A stretch of 64,000 nt of DNA from Novosphingobium lindaniclasticum LE124. GTDB taxonomy: Bacteria; Pseudomonadota; Alphaproteobacteria; Sphingomonadales; Sphingomonadaceae. A program made the translations under genes and the position numbers. Numbering within the stretch: position 1 is the first letter of the stretch; every line of letters begins with the position of its first letter. A model generated the notes under the pieces. It was not told the origin of the DNA. It saw nothing but the letters and a program-made list of their open reading frames with translations, and did not search any database. Below are positions 39,505 through 47,707 of this stretch, one piece after another. The stretch lies in NCBI RefSeq assembly GCF_000445125.1, contig NZ_ATHL01000019.1, positions 36,024 through 100,023 of the forward strand, given 5' to 3'.

Positions 39505-40244
39505 CGCCCGCGCCGCCAGACGAAGATCAACGCCATGGCGGACATCGCCGCCATCGCGAACCACGTCAGCGCGTAAGTGAGATGGCTGTCGGGGAAATGG
39601 ATCTGGGTAAGCCCGGGAACCGGACGCAACCCCCGGACCGGCGCAGCCTGCTCGACCTGAGCGTCGACGAAAGCCGGCGCCACCGCACCGATGCCGCGCA
39701 CCATGGCCAGAGCCTTGACGTCCCGCGAGTACCAGCGGTCCGCGCCGGGCTGGTTCGACTGGAGCACGCTTCCCCCCGGCTCGCTGGCCCGCAACAGCCC
39801 CGTGACTTCGACGCGGCCCTGCGGCGCCGTCGCAGCGGCTTGCTCCCGCGTGGTTCCGGCTGGAACGAAGCCACGGTTGATCCAGACCTGCCGTCCTTCG
39901 GCGGTGCGGATCGGCGTCATCGTCCAGTAGCCGGTGCCGAGTTCCGTCGCAGCGCGCACCAGAGCGGTCGCTCTGCCTTCGTAGGTTCCGGCGATCTTCA
40001 CGCGCAAGTAGGCGAATTCGGAAATGCCGTCCACCATCGACGCTCGGTTCAGCCGGGCATCGTCCGGCACCGCGACGGGCGCGGCGTGAACGCGCGTTTC
40101 GACACGGGCGATCAGCGCGTGTTTCCAGTGCATGCGCTGCACTTGCCACAGGCCCAGGGCCACGAAGGCCGCAAGCGCAACCAGAAGAAACGCGGCGAGC
40201 CCCCAGGGCCGCCGCGCTTCTGTTCGATCCGGTTCTGTCCGCAT
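39492..40244 (-). CDS. SURF1 family oxidase assembly protein
   Basis: A 250-residue protein with the SURF1 layout: an N-terminal membrane segment ('LAAFLLVALAAFVALGLWQVQR'), a periplasmic domain with 'GTGYWTMTPIRTAEGRQVWINRGFVP', and a C-terminal membrane segment ('HLTYALTWFAMAAMSAMALIFVWRR'). SURF1 proteins help insert heme into subunit I of heme-copper oxidases. It follows cyoD by 37 bp; its partner is most likely this bo3 oxidase. No cyoE (heme O synthase) gene is present. Confidence 0.9.
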   Translation of the reverse strand: MRTEPDRTEARRPWGLAAFLLVALAAFVALGLWQVQRMHWKHALIARVETRVHAAPVAVPDDARLNRASMVDGISEFAYLRVKIAGTYEGRATALVRAATELGTGYWTMTPIRTAEGRQVWINRGFVPAGTTREQAAATAPQGRVEVTGLLRASEPGGSVLQSNQPGADRWYSRDVKALAMVRGIGAVAPAFVDAQVEQAAPVRGLRPVPGLTQIHFPDSHLTYALTWFAMAAMSAMALIFVWRRGRWTA

Positions 40245-40281
40245 TGCTTCGGTCAGTTTCGTCTCTTGTCCCGAGTTTCGA

Positions 40282-40659
40282 TCAGGGCAGTTGGCCCATC
40301 TCGTGGCTCGTCATCGGCATCATGTTGTGGTTGAGGTGGTACATCACCCAGAGCGAGCCGGAAAGCGTGATCACGAGAATGACGATCGTGAAGATCAGGG
40401 CCATCACGGTCCAGCCGTTCTCGGACTTCGTGTTCATGTGCAGGAAGTAGATCATGTGAACCACGATCTGCACCGCCGCGAAGGCCATGATCACCAAGGC
40501 CGTGGTAGACTTGTCGGCGATCGCCCCGGTCATCACCAGCCAGAACGGAATGGCGGTGAGGATGACCGAGAGGATGAAGCCGATCACGTAGTCGCGGAGC
40601 GAGCCGTGGCTGCCGTGATCGTCGTCGAGGTGGTGGTTGGGGTGAACGTGGTCGCTCAT
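40282..40659 (-). CDS. cyoD: cytochrome bo3 ubiquinol oxidase subunit IV
   Basis: A 125-residue protein with a His-rich N-terminus and three membrane segments ('YVIGFILSVILTAIPFWLVM', 'TALVIMAFAAVQIVVHMIYFLHM', 'VMALIFTIVILVITLSGSLWVMYHL'), the CyoD pattern. It assists copper loading and assembly of subunit I. The start overlaps the cyoC stop (TGATG). Confidence 0.94.
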   Translation of the reverse strand: MSDHVHPNHHLDDDHGSHGSLRDYVIGFILSVILTAIPFWLVMTGAIADKSTTALVIMAFAAVQIVVHMIYFLHMNTKSENGWTVMALIFTIVILVITLSGSLWVMYHLNHNMMPMTSHEMGQLP

Positions 40660-41300
40660 CACAGCATTCCCATGAGATAGACGAAGGTGAAGACGCCGAT
40701 CCAGATCACGTCGAGGAAGTGCCAGAACAGCGAGAGGCACATGAGGCGGCGCTTGTTGGCCGGGATCAGGCCCTTCTTGCCGATCTGGACGACCAGCGTG
40801 AACAGCCAGATCAGGCCGAACGTGACGTGAAGGCCGTGGGTGCCCACCAGCGAGAAGAACGCGGTAAGGAAGCCCGAGCGCATGGGCGTCGCGCCTTCGT
40901 GGATCAAGTGGCTGAACTCGTAGAGTTCGATGAAGAGGAAGGCCGCGCCGAACAGGGCGGTGACCAGCAGCCACAGCTGCGTGCCGCCGCGGTTGTCCTT
41001 CTCCATGGCCAGCATCGCGAAGCCGTAGGTGATCGACGAGAACAGCAGCATGGCCGTGTTCAGCGCGATCAGCTTGAGGTCGAAGAGATCCTTCGGCCCC
41101 GGCCCCGCCGCGAAGCTGCCGCCCAGCACGCCATAGGCGGCGAACAGCATCGCGAAGATGAGGCAGTCGCTCATCAGGTACATCCAGAAGCCCAGCATGG
41201 TGCTGCCGCCTTCGGGATGGTCGTGCTCGTCCAGGTCGTAGAACGCGGCCTGGAGTTCAGGCTGGGTCAGGTTCTTGGTCATTTCAGCAGTGGCAGTCAT
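40659..41300 (-). CDS. cyoC: cytochrome bo3 ubiquinol oxidase subunit III
   Basis: A 213-residue five-helix subunit: 'GFWMYLMSDCLIFAMLFAAYGVL', 'LIALNTAMLLFSSITYGFAMLAMEK', 'FLFIELYEFSHLIHEGATPMRSGFLTAFFSLVGTHGLHVTFGLIWL'. The length and pattern are those of CyoC. It begins 3 bp after the cyoB stop. Confidence 0.95.
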   Translation of the reverse strand: MTATAEMTKNLTQPELQAAFYDLDEHDHPEGGSTMLGFWMYLMSDCLIFAMLFAAYGVLGGSFAAGPGPKDLFDLKLIALNTAMLLFSSITYGFAMLAMEKDNRGGTQLWLLVTALFGAAFLFIELYEFSHLIHEGATPMRSGFLTAFFSLVGTHGLHVTFGLIWLFTLVVQIGKKGLIPANKRRLMCLSLFWHFLDVIWIGVFTFVYLMGML

Positions 41301-41303
41301 CGA

Positions 41304-43310
41304 TTAGGCTCCCACTGCTGCGAGCTGGCGCGTACGCTCGGCCTCGGTCGCTTCGACCGTCTCGACCGGGATGTGGTAGTCGCGCTTGTAGTTGAAGGTA
41401 TGGAAGATCGCGTAGCCGATCACGCCGAGGAACGACACGGCCGCGAGCCACCAGATGTACCAGATCATCGCGAAACCGAGGACCGTGGACAGACCGGCAA
41501 GGATCAGGCCGGTGCCCGTGCCCTTGGGCATGTGGATCGAACGGAAGCCGGCGGTCGGACGGGTCACGCCGCAGCGCTTCATGTCGTCCCAGGCGTCGAT
41601 GTCGTGCACGACCGGGGTGAAGGCGAAGTTGTACTCCGGCGGCGGGGACGAGGTCGCCCACTCCAAGGTACGGCCGTTCCACGGGTCGCCGGATTCGTCC
41701 TTCAGTTCCTCACGCTTCCAGACCGACACGGCGAACTGGACGAGCATGGCGGCGATACCGCCCGCGATCATGGCAGCGCCGATGCCGGCGATGACGAAGA
41801 AGATCTGCAGCGAGGGATCGTCGAAGGTGCGCATGCGGCGGGTCACGCCCATCAGGCCCAGGATGTAGAGCGGCATGAAGGCCACCCAGAAGCCCGGAAC
41901 CCAGAGCCAGAAGCTGACCTTGCCCCAGAACTGGTTGAGCTTGAAGCCGAAGGCCTTGGGCCACCAGTAGTTGATCGCCGCGAAGATGCCGAACAGCACG
42001 CCGCCGATGATGACGTTGTGGAAGTGGGCGATCAGGAACAGCGAGTTATGCAGCACGAAGTCGGCAGGCGGCACCGCGAGGAGCACGCCGGTCATTCCGC
42101 CGACGGTGAAGGTCAGCATGAAGGCGACCGTCCACATCATCGGCAGTTCGAACCGGATGCGGCCACGATACATCGTGAACAGCCAGTTGAAGAGCTTCGC
42201 GCCGGTCGGGATCGATATCACCATCGTGGTGATGCCGAAGAACGAGTTGACGCTCGCGCCCGAACCCATGGTGAAGAAGTGGTGCAGCCACACGAGGTAC
42301 GAGAGGATGGTGATGCACAGGGTGGCATAGACCATCGACGAGTAGCCGAACAGGCGCTTGCCGCTGAAGGTCGAGGTGACTTCCGAGAAGACGCCGAACA
42401 GCGGCAGGATGAGGATGTAGACCTCGGGGTGGCCCCAGATCCAGATCAGGTTGACGTACATCATCGGCGAGCCGCCGAAGTCGTTCGTGAAGAAGTTGAA
42501 GCCGAGGTAGCGGTCGACGGTGAGCATCGTCATCACGGCCGTCAGCACCGGGAAGGCGGCGACGATCAGGATGTTGGTGCAGAGCGCGGTCCAGGTGAAG
42601 ATCGGCATGCGCATCATGGTCATGCCCGGCGCGCGCATCTTGACGATCGTCGCGATCAGGTTGACGCCCGAGAGCAATGTGCCGACGCCGGCGATCTGCA
42701 AGGCCCAGATATAGTAGTCGACGCCGACCCACGGGCTGTACGCCAGGTTGGACAGCGGCGGATAGGCCAGCCAGCCGGTCTGCGCGAACTCACCGATGAA
42801 CAGCGAGGCCATGACCAGCACCGCGCCTGCCGTCGTCATCCAGAAGCTGAAGTTGTTCAGGAACGGGAAGCTGACGTCGCGCGCGCCGATCTGCAGCGGC
42901 ACGATGTAGTTCATCAGGCCGGTGACGAAGGGCATCGCCACGAAGAAGATCATGATCACGCCGTGGGCGGTGAAGATCTGGTCGTAGTGATGGGCGTTGA
43001 GGTAGCCCTCGTTGCCGCCGAAGGCGATCGCCTGCTGGATGCGCATCATGACCGCGTCGGCGAAGCCGCGCAGGAACATGACCAGACCCAGCACCATGTA
43101 CATGATGCCGATCTTCTTGTGGTCCACGCTGGTGAACCACTCCTTCCAGAGATAGCCCCAGAGCTTGAAATAGGTCAGCCCGGCCACAAGCGCCGCGCCG
43201 CCCAGGGCGACGACGACGAACGTGGCGAGCACGATCGGTTCCTGTGGCATGGCGTCCCACCACAGGCGGCCCAGTAACGGGCTCCAGTGAGAATGGTCTA
43301 CAACTTCCAT
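41304..43310 (-). CDS. cyoB: cytochrome bo3 ubiquinol oxidase subunit I
   Basis: A 668-residue heme-copper oxidase core subunit. The low-spin heme and CuB ligands are visible: '[16 protein letters not shown]', '[17 protein letters not shown]', the His pair in '[11 protein letters not shown]', and '[16 protein letters not shown]'. Segments typical of the quinol-oxidase branch such as '[20 protein letters not shown]' and '[13 protein letters not shown]' agree with CyoB. It pumps protons while reducing O2 with electrons from ubiquinol. ATG 43310 is 7 bp after the cyoA stop. Confidence 0.96.
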   Translation of the reverse strand: MEVVDHSHWSPLLGRLWWDAMPQEPIVLATFVVVALGGAALVAGLTYFKLWGYLWKEWFTSVDHKKIGIMYMVLGLVMFLRGFADAVMMRIQQAIAFGGNEGYLNAHHYDQIFTAHGVIMIFFVAMPFVTGLMNYIVPLQIGARDVSFPFLNNFSFWMTTAGAVLVMASLFIGEFAQTGWLAYPPLSNLAYSPWVGVDYYIWALQIAGVGTLLSGVNLIATIVKMRAPGMTMMRMPIFTWTALCTNILIVAAFPVLTAVMTMLTVDRYLGFNFFTNDFGGSPMMYVNLIWIWGHPEVYILILPLFGVFSEVTSTFSGKRLFGYSSMVYATLCITILSYLVWLHHFFTMGSGASVNSFFGITTMVISIPTGAKLFNWLFTMYRGRIRFELPMMWTVAFMLTFTVGGMTGVLLAVPPADFVLHNSLFLIAHFHNVIIGGVLFGIFAAINYWWPKAFGFKLNQFWGKVSFWLWVPGFWVAFMPLYILGLMGVTRRMRTFDDPSLQIFFVIAGIGAAMIAGGIAAMLVQFAVSVWKREELKDESGDPWNGRTLEWATSSPPPEYNFAFTPVVHDIDAWDDMKRCGVTRPTAGFRSIHMPKGTGTGLILAGLSTVLGFAMIWYIWWLAAVSFLGVIGYAIFHTFNYKRDYHIPVETVEATEAERTRQLAAVGA

Positions 43311-43317
43311 TGTTCTA

Positions 43318-44643
43318 TCAGTTCCGGGAAATCTGAGAGGAGTGCGCGGCGTCGTTGACGGCGACCGGCTCGGCCTGCGGCTGGGAGAGCGCTTGCTCCC
43401 CCTTGCCGAAGAGCGGCAGCGACTGCGGAGCGGCCATGCCGGCACCGGTCAGCGAACGCAGGTTGGTCGGCGCCTTGACGGTGTTGTCGGGCGCAGTGCC
43501 CGGCATCTGCCGGCAGAGCGCGCGGACCCAAGCCAGCTCGCGCTGGATGGCGGCGTTCGGATTGGCGTTGGCCTTGGCCACGGCTTCGCGGCCGTGCTTG
43601 TCGTAGGCGAGCATCTCGACGTTGCGGATGCCGGCCTTGCCGAGACCGCCGCGGGCGTCGAGCGCCATCATTTCGCTCATGCACATCTTGCCGGGCTCGA
43701 CGCACATGTCGACGATCGCGTCGTAGAGGTCGGGGGCGACGGAGGCATAGCGGATGACCGGCACCTTCTCGCTCGGCTTCTCGAGCTGGAGATAGGCGAT
43801 ACGATCGAGCGTGCCGCCGGCCTTGTCGCCGCCGGCCTTCACGCCTTCGGCCCACTTGGCGAAATCAGCGTCGCTGACGGCGCGCGTGGCAAAGCGCATG
43901 TTGGAGAAGCCGGCACCGGAATAGTTGGCCGAGAAGCCGACGGTTTCGATCGGCTTGTTGACCACCGCGTGCAGGCGCGTTTCCATGCCGGGCATCGCGT
44001 AGATCTGGCCGGCCATGGCGGGCACGTAGAAGGAGTTCATCACGCTCGACGAGGTGATCTTGAAGTGCAGCGGACGGCCGGTCGGGACGACCAGCTCGTT
44101 GACGGTGGCCACGCCCTGCTCGGGGTAGATGAAGAGCCACTTCCAGTCGAGGGCGACGACTTCGACCTCCAGCGGCTTCGCATTGGCGGCGACCGGCGTG
44201 TTGGCGTCGATGCGGCCGATGGTGCGGTAGGGGTCGAGAAGGTGAGTCGTAACCCAGGTCAATGCGCCGAGGCAGATGATGATGAGGAGCGGCGCGGTCC
44301 AGATCAGCAGTTCGAGCTGAGTCGAATGATCCCAGTCGGGCTGATAGACCGCCTCCTTGTTCGACGCGCGGTAACGCCACGCGAAGAGACACGTCGCCGC
44401 CATCACCGGAAGGACGATCAGCAGCATCAGCAGGGTAGAGATGACGACGAGGTCACCCTGCTGACGCGCGACATCCCCCGCAGGGTCAAGCACGACGGTG
44501 TTGCAAGCGGAAAGCGCGCCAGTCAGGGACAAGGCGGCAAGGACTTTGGCGAGCGCGGTCAGCTGCCGCGGCTTCGGTCTGGACTCGGGTGGGCGCATGG
44601 GTGGAGCGCCTAAGCCGATGCCGCGGGTGCGAACATAGGACAT
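43318..44643 (-). CDS. cyoA: cytochrome bo3 ubiquinol oxidase subunit II
   Basis: A 441-residue lipoprotein: signal with lipobox 'LTGALSAC' (Cys47), two membrane segments, then a periplasmic cupredoxin domain ('[59 protein letters not shown]', '[14 protein letters not shown]'). The CuA cysteines are absent, so it is a quinol, not cytochrome c, oxidase. It is about 120 residues longer than E. coli CyoA, with an extra C-terminal part containing several cysteines and a disordered Pro/Gln/Ser tail. Start 44643 has GGGG upstream; ATG 44598 would give a more usual signal length. Confidence 0.93.
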   Translation of the reverse strand: MSYVRTRGIGLGAPPMRPPESRPKPRQLTALAKVLAALSLTGALSACNTVVLDPAGDVARQQGDLVVISTLLMLLIVLPVMAATCLFAWRYRASNKEAVYQPDWDHSTQLELLIWTAPLLIIICLGALTWVTTHLLDPYRTIGRIDANTPVAANAKPLEVEVVALDWKWLFIYPEQGVATVNELVVPTGRPLHFKITSSSVMNSFYVPAMAGQIYAMPGMETRLHAVVNKPIETVGFSANYSGAGFSNMRFATRAVSDADFAKWAEGVKAGGDKAGGTLDRIAYLQLEKPSEKVPVIRYASVAPDLYDAIVDMCVEPGKMCMSEMMALDARGGLGKAGIRNVEMLAYDKHGREAVAKANANPNAAIQRELAWVRALCRQMPGTAPDNTVKAPTNLRSLTGAGMAAPQSLPLFGKGEQALSQPQAEPVAVNDAAHSSQISRN

Positions 44644-44788
44644 TTTGTCCAATCCCCTTGAAGCCGGACAATGACGATACGCCCCGACATGTAGCCGGGC
44701 GTTTCGCGCGCCCGCCTTGATTCGTCCGCGCTCGGCAGATTCCAGGACCGGCCGCTCGCGGACCCGAAACGAAGGCCGCAGAATCGAA

Positions 44789-46102
44789 ATGACCAGCATC
44801 CCCCAGCCCCGCGAAGCCCTGGGACTGCCGACGTTCAAGGAGCATCACCGGCCCTCGCCCGGTGAAATCGCCATTGGCGTGATCATCGGCCGAACTTCGG
44901 AGTTCTTCGACTTCTTCGTCTATGCCATCGCCTCGGTGCTGGTGTTCCCGAAGCTGTTCTTCCCCTTCGTCGATGCGCTGACCGGCACGATCTACTCGTT
45001 CGCGGTCTTCGCGCTGGCGTTCATCGCGCGTCCGGTCGGTTCGCTGGTCTTCATGGCGCTCGACCGCGCCTATGGCCGCGGCACCAAGCTGACGATCGCG
45101 CTGTTCATGCTCGGCGGCTCCACCGCGGCGATCGCCTTCCTGCCTTCCTACGAATCGGCCGGCAGCACCGCGATCACCCTGCTCTGCCTGTTCCGCCTTG
45201 GCCAGGGCTTCGCCCTCGGCGGCACCTGGGACGGCCTCGCCTCGCTGCTGGCGCTCAACGCCCCCGAGCACAAGCGCGGCTGGTATGCGATGATCCCGCA
45301 GCTCGGCGCGCCGTTCGGCCTGATCGTGGCTTCCACTCTTTTCGCGTTCATGATCGCCGCCCTCCCCGCCGAGGATTTCCTGGACTGGGGCTGGCGCTAT
45401 CCCTTCTTCGTGGCTTTCGCGATCAACGTCGTGGCGCTCTTCGCCCGCCTGCGCATCGTCGTCACCGAGGAGTTCGAGAATCTCTTCGCCAGCCGCGACC
45501 TCCAGCCGGTCAGCGTCGGTCTTACCCTGCGCACCGAGTGGAAGACCATCGTTCTGGGCGCCTTCGCCCCGCTCGCCAGCTTCGCGCTGTTCCACATGGT
45601 CACCGTGTTCCCGCTTTCGTGGGTCTTCCTCTTCACCCCCGATTCGCCGATCGGCTTCCTGCTGATCGAAGCCCTCGCCGCCGCCTTCGGCGTGGTCGCG
45701 GTGATTGCTTCGGGCCGCATTGCCGACAAGTTCGGACGCCGTAACCTGCTCGGCACTTGCGCCGTCGCCATCGCGGTGTTCTCCGGCTTCGCCCCGCAGC
45801 TTCTCGATGCCGGCCCGGCGGGTGAGATCGCGTTCATGATCGGCGGCTTCATCCTGCTCGGCCTCGCTTTCGGCCAGTCCTCCGGCGTCGTCGCCTCGGG
45901 CTTCGCCAGCGAGCACCGCTACACCGGCTCCGCGCTCACCAGCGACCTTGCCTGGCTGTTCGGCGCCGGCTTCGCCCCCCTGGCGGCCCTGCTGCTGTCG
46001 AGCAACTGGGGCCTGATCGCCTCGGGCGGCTATCTGCTCTCCGGCGCGATCGCCACCCTGGTGGCGCTCTGGCTGAACAAGGGCCTCGCCAGCCGGAACT
46101 GA
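44789..46102 (+). CDS. MFS transporter, metabolite:H+ symporter (MHS) type
   Basis: A 437-residue transporter with twelve predicted membrane segments and MHS features: 'GRTSEFFDFFVYAIASVLVFPKLFFPF', 'FIARPVGSLVFMALDRAYGRGTKL', 'RLGQGFALGGTWDG', 'GRIADKFGRRNLLGTCA'. Family members import organic acids, betaines or shikimate-like compounds; the substrate here is unknown. ATG 44789 is chosen; the frame extends further upstream without family likeness. It is divergent from cyoA and ends in a textbook terminator. Confidence 0.87.
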   Translation: MTSIPQPREALGLPTFKEHHRPSPGEIAIGVIIGRTSEFFDFFVYAIASVLVFPKLFFPFVDALTGTIYSFAVFALAFIARPVGSLVFMALDRAYGRGTKLTIALFMLGGSTAAIAFLPSYESAGSTAITLLCLFRLGQGFALGGTWDGLASLLALNAPEHKRGWYAMIPQLGAPFGLIVASTLFAFMIAALPAEDFLDWGWRYPFFVAFAINVVALFARLRIVVTEEFENLFASRDLQPVSVGLTLRTEWKTIVLGAFAPLASFALFHMVTVFPLSWVFLFTPDSPIGFLLIEALAAAFGVVAVIASGRIADKFGRRNLLGTCAVAIAVFSGFAPQLLDAGPAGEIAFMIGGFILLGLAFGQSSGVVASGFASEHRYTGSALTSDLAWLFGAGFAPLAALLLSSNWGLIASGGYLLSGAIATLVALWLNKGLASRN

Positions 46103-46130
46103 CCCGGCGGGGTTCCCTTGGGAATTTTGG

Positions 46131-46159
46131 AAAGGGAGCGCTTCGGCGCTCCCTTTTTT
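46131..46159 (+). terminator. intrinsic terminator of the MFS gene
   Basis: AAAGGGAGCGC-TTCG-GCGCTCCCTTT with a UUCG tetraloop, followed by further T residues (TTTTTTG). A canonical Rho-independent terminator 28 bp after the stop codon. Confidence 0.9.
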
Positions 46160-46221
46160 GTGTCTGGCCGATAACTCGTCGCTGCGAGCGCAGCGACGAA
46201 AAGAAGGCGTGGAACGGCACG

Positions 46222-46257
46222 AAAAAGGCGGCAGGGACATGCGCCTTGCCGCCTTTT
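46222..46257. terminator. bidirectional terminator at the end of the efflux operon
   Basis: AAAAGGCGGCA (46223-46233) pairs with TGCCGCCTTTT (46247-46257). The A/T flanks give a T-tract in either direction. On the minus strand it follows the OprM-like gene stop (46281) by about 25 bp. Confidence 0.85.
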
Positions 46258-46280
46258 CCTGCCCCCCGGTTAAATCCGTA

Positions 46281-47699
46281 TCAGCTCTGCTGCCAGCTTC
46301 CGCCGAGCGCGCGGAACAGGTCGACTTGTGCGAAAGCCACGGCGCGGGTCGCCGCCGCATAGTCGGCCTCCGACTGCGCCAGGGTGCGCTGCGCATCCAG
46401 CACGTGGAGCGAATCGATCTGCCCCCTGCTCTCGCGCGCCAGACTGACGTTTGCCGCCCGTTCCGCCGCATCGCGCGCGGAGCCGAGTCGTTCCTTGCGC
46501 AGCAGGGCATTGCGATAGGCCGAAAGCGCGGTTTCCGTCTCTTCCAGCGCCCGCAGAACGGTGCCGTCGAAATTGGCGAGATCGGCCTCGGCATCGGCCT
46601 TGGCGCCGCCGATCCGGGCGCGGATGGCTTCCTGGTTGGGGAAGGCCCAGGAGATCATCGGCCCGAGCAGCCAGCGCAGCGGGCCGCCGCCGAACACATC
46701 GGTCGCGCCGACCGCCGTGGTGCCGACGGAGCCGCCCAGCGTGATCTTGGGATAGAGGTCCGCCGTCGCCACGCCGACACGCGCCGTATCCGCCGCAAGC
46801 CGGCGTTCGGCCGCCTTCACGTCCGGACGGCGTGCCAGCAGAGTAGCGCCGTCGCCCACCGGGATCGGCTTGCTGACGTCCGGCGTGGTCGTGCGGGTGC
46901 GCGCCGCCTCGGGCAGATCCTGCGGGGTTCGGCCCGTCAGGGTAGCGAGACGGAACAGCGCCGCGTCGCGCGCAGCCTGGAGGCTGGGGATGGCCGCCGC
47001 CTGCTGCTCGCGAAGCTGGGTGACGCGGATCACGTCGAGCTTCTGGTTGAGGCCGCGTTCGAAACGGGCATTGGTGATCCGCGTCGAACGGTCGAGCAGA
47101 TCGACGGTCCGCTGGGCGACACCAAGCTGGTCGGCGGCGCTGGTGGCATCGACATAGGCGCGCACGGTATCGGCCACCACCGTCACCCGCACTGCGTCGG
47201 CATCCTCCTGCGCTGCGGCGAGATCGGCCCGCGAAGCCTCGATCCCGCGCGAGACGCGGCCGAACAGGTCGAGTTCATAGCCGATCGCCAGTTCGCCGTC
47301 GACGCGGCGCCCTTCGCGGTCGAAACCGGGAAGAACCTGCGCTTCGGAAACGCGGCCATACGTGCCGGAGGCGCTGATGTCGGTCTGCGGCAGCCGGTCC
47401 GAGCGCGAGCCGCGCAGGCTGGCGCGGGCCTTCTCGATCCGCGCGACCGCCACCCGCACATCGGTATTGGCAGCGAGCGCATCGGCAACGAGACCGTCGA
47501 GCACCGGGTCTTGGTACAGCCGCCACCAGTTGTCGTCGGGGGCGGCGCTGGTCACTTCGGCGGACTGGACGCCCACGAAGGGCGCCCCCGCCGCGACCGG
47601 CGGCGTCGGCGCGACATAGTCGGGTCCGACGGCGCAGGCCGAAAGGGCGGTCGCGGCGAAAAGTCCGGCAACCAGATTCTTGATTTTCATGGACATCAT
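46281..47699 (-). CDS. efflux outer-membrane lipoprotein, NodT/OprM family
   Basis: A 472-residue outer-membrane factor. Lipobox 'LFAATALSAC' (Cys22), 'NWWRLYQDPVLDGLVADALAANTDVRVA', first barrel segment 'GELAIGYELDLFGRVSRGIEAS', second barrel segment 'DLYPKITLGGSVGT...LGPMISWAFPN', and the typical end 'DLFRALGGSW'. It forms the exit duct for the pump and adaptor upstream. Several ATGs (47711, 47699, 47696, 47690) could start it; AGGA favours 47696-47699. It lies directly after the pump gene. Confidence 0.92.
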   Translation of the reverse strand: MMSMKIKNLVAGLFAATALSACAVGPDYVAPTPPVAAGAPFVGVQSAEVTSAAPDDNWWRLYQDPVLDGLVADALAANTDVRVAVARIEKARASLRGSRSDRLPQTDISASGTYGRVSEAQVLPGFDREGRRVDGELAIGYELDLFGRVSRGIEASRADLAAAQEDADAVRVTVVADTVRAYVDATSAADQLGVAQRTVDLLDRSTRITNARFERGLNQKLDVIRVTQLREQQAAAIPSLQAARDAALFRLATLTGRTPQDLPEAARTRTTTPDVSKPIPVGDGATLLARRPDVKAAERRLAADTARVGVATADLYPKITLGGSVGTTAVGATDVFGGGPLRWLLGPMISWAFPNQEAIRARIGGAKADAEADLANFDGTVLRALEETETALSAYRNALLRKERLGSARDAAERAANVSLARESRGQIDSLHVLDAQRTLAQSEADYAAATRAVAFAQVDLFRALGGSWQQS

Positions 47700-47707
47700 C
47701 GGTCCTT

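Noticed and set aside
40719..43277. An open frame of about 850 codons on the plus strand opposite cyoBC
   Set aside because: It lies fully antisense to cyoB and cyoC, is dominated by Arg/His/Glu/Asp typical of reversed GC-rich coding DNA, and has no ribosome site or family likeness.
46131..46257. Two adjacent hairpins as a possible repeat or CRISPR-like element
   Set aside because: They are two different terminators, each placed after its own convergent gene, with T-tracts; no repeat-spacer pattern exists.
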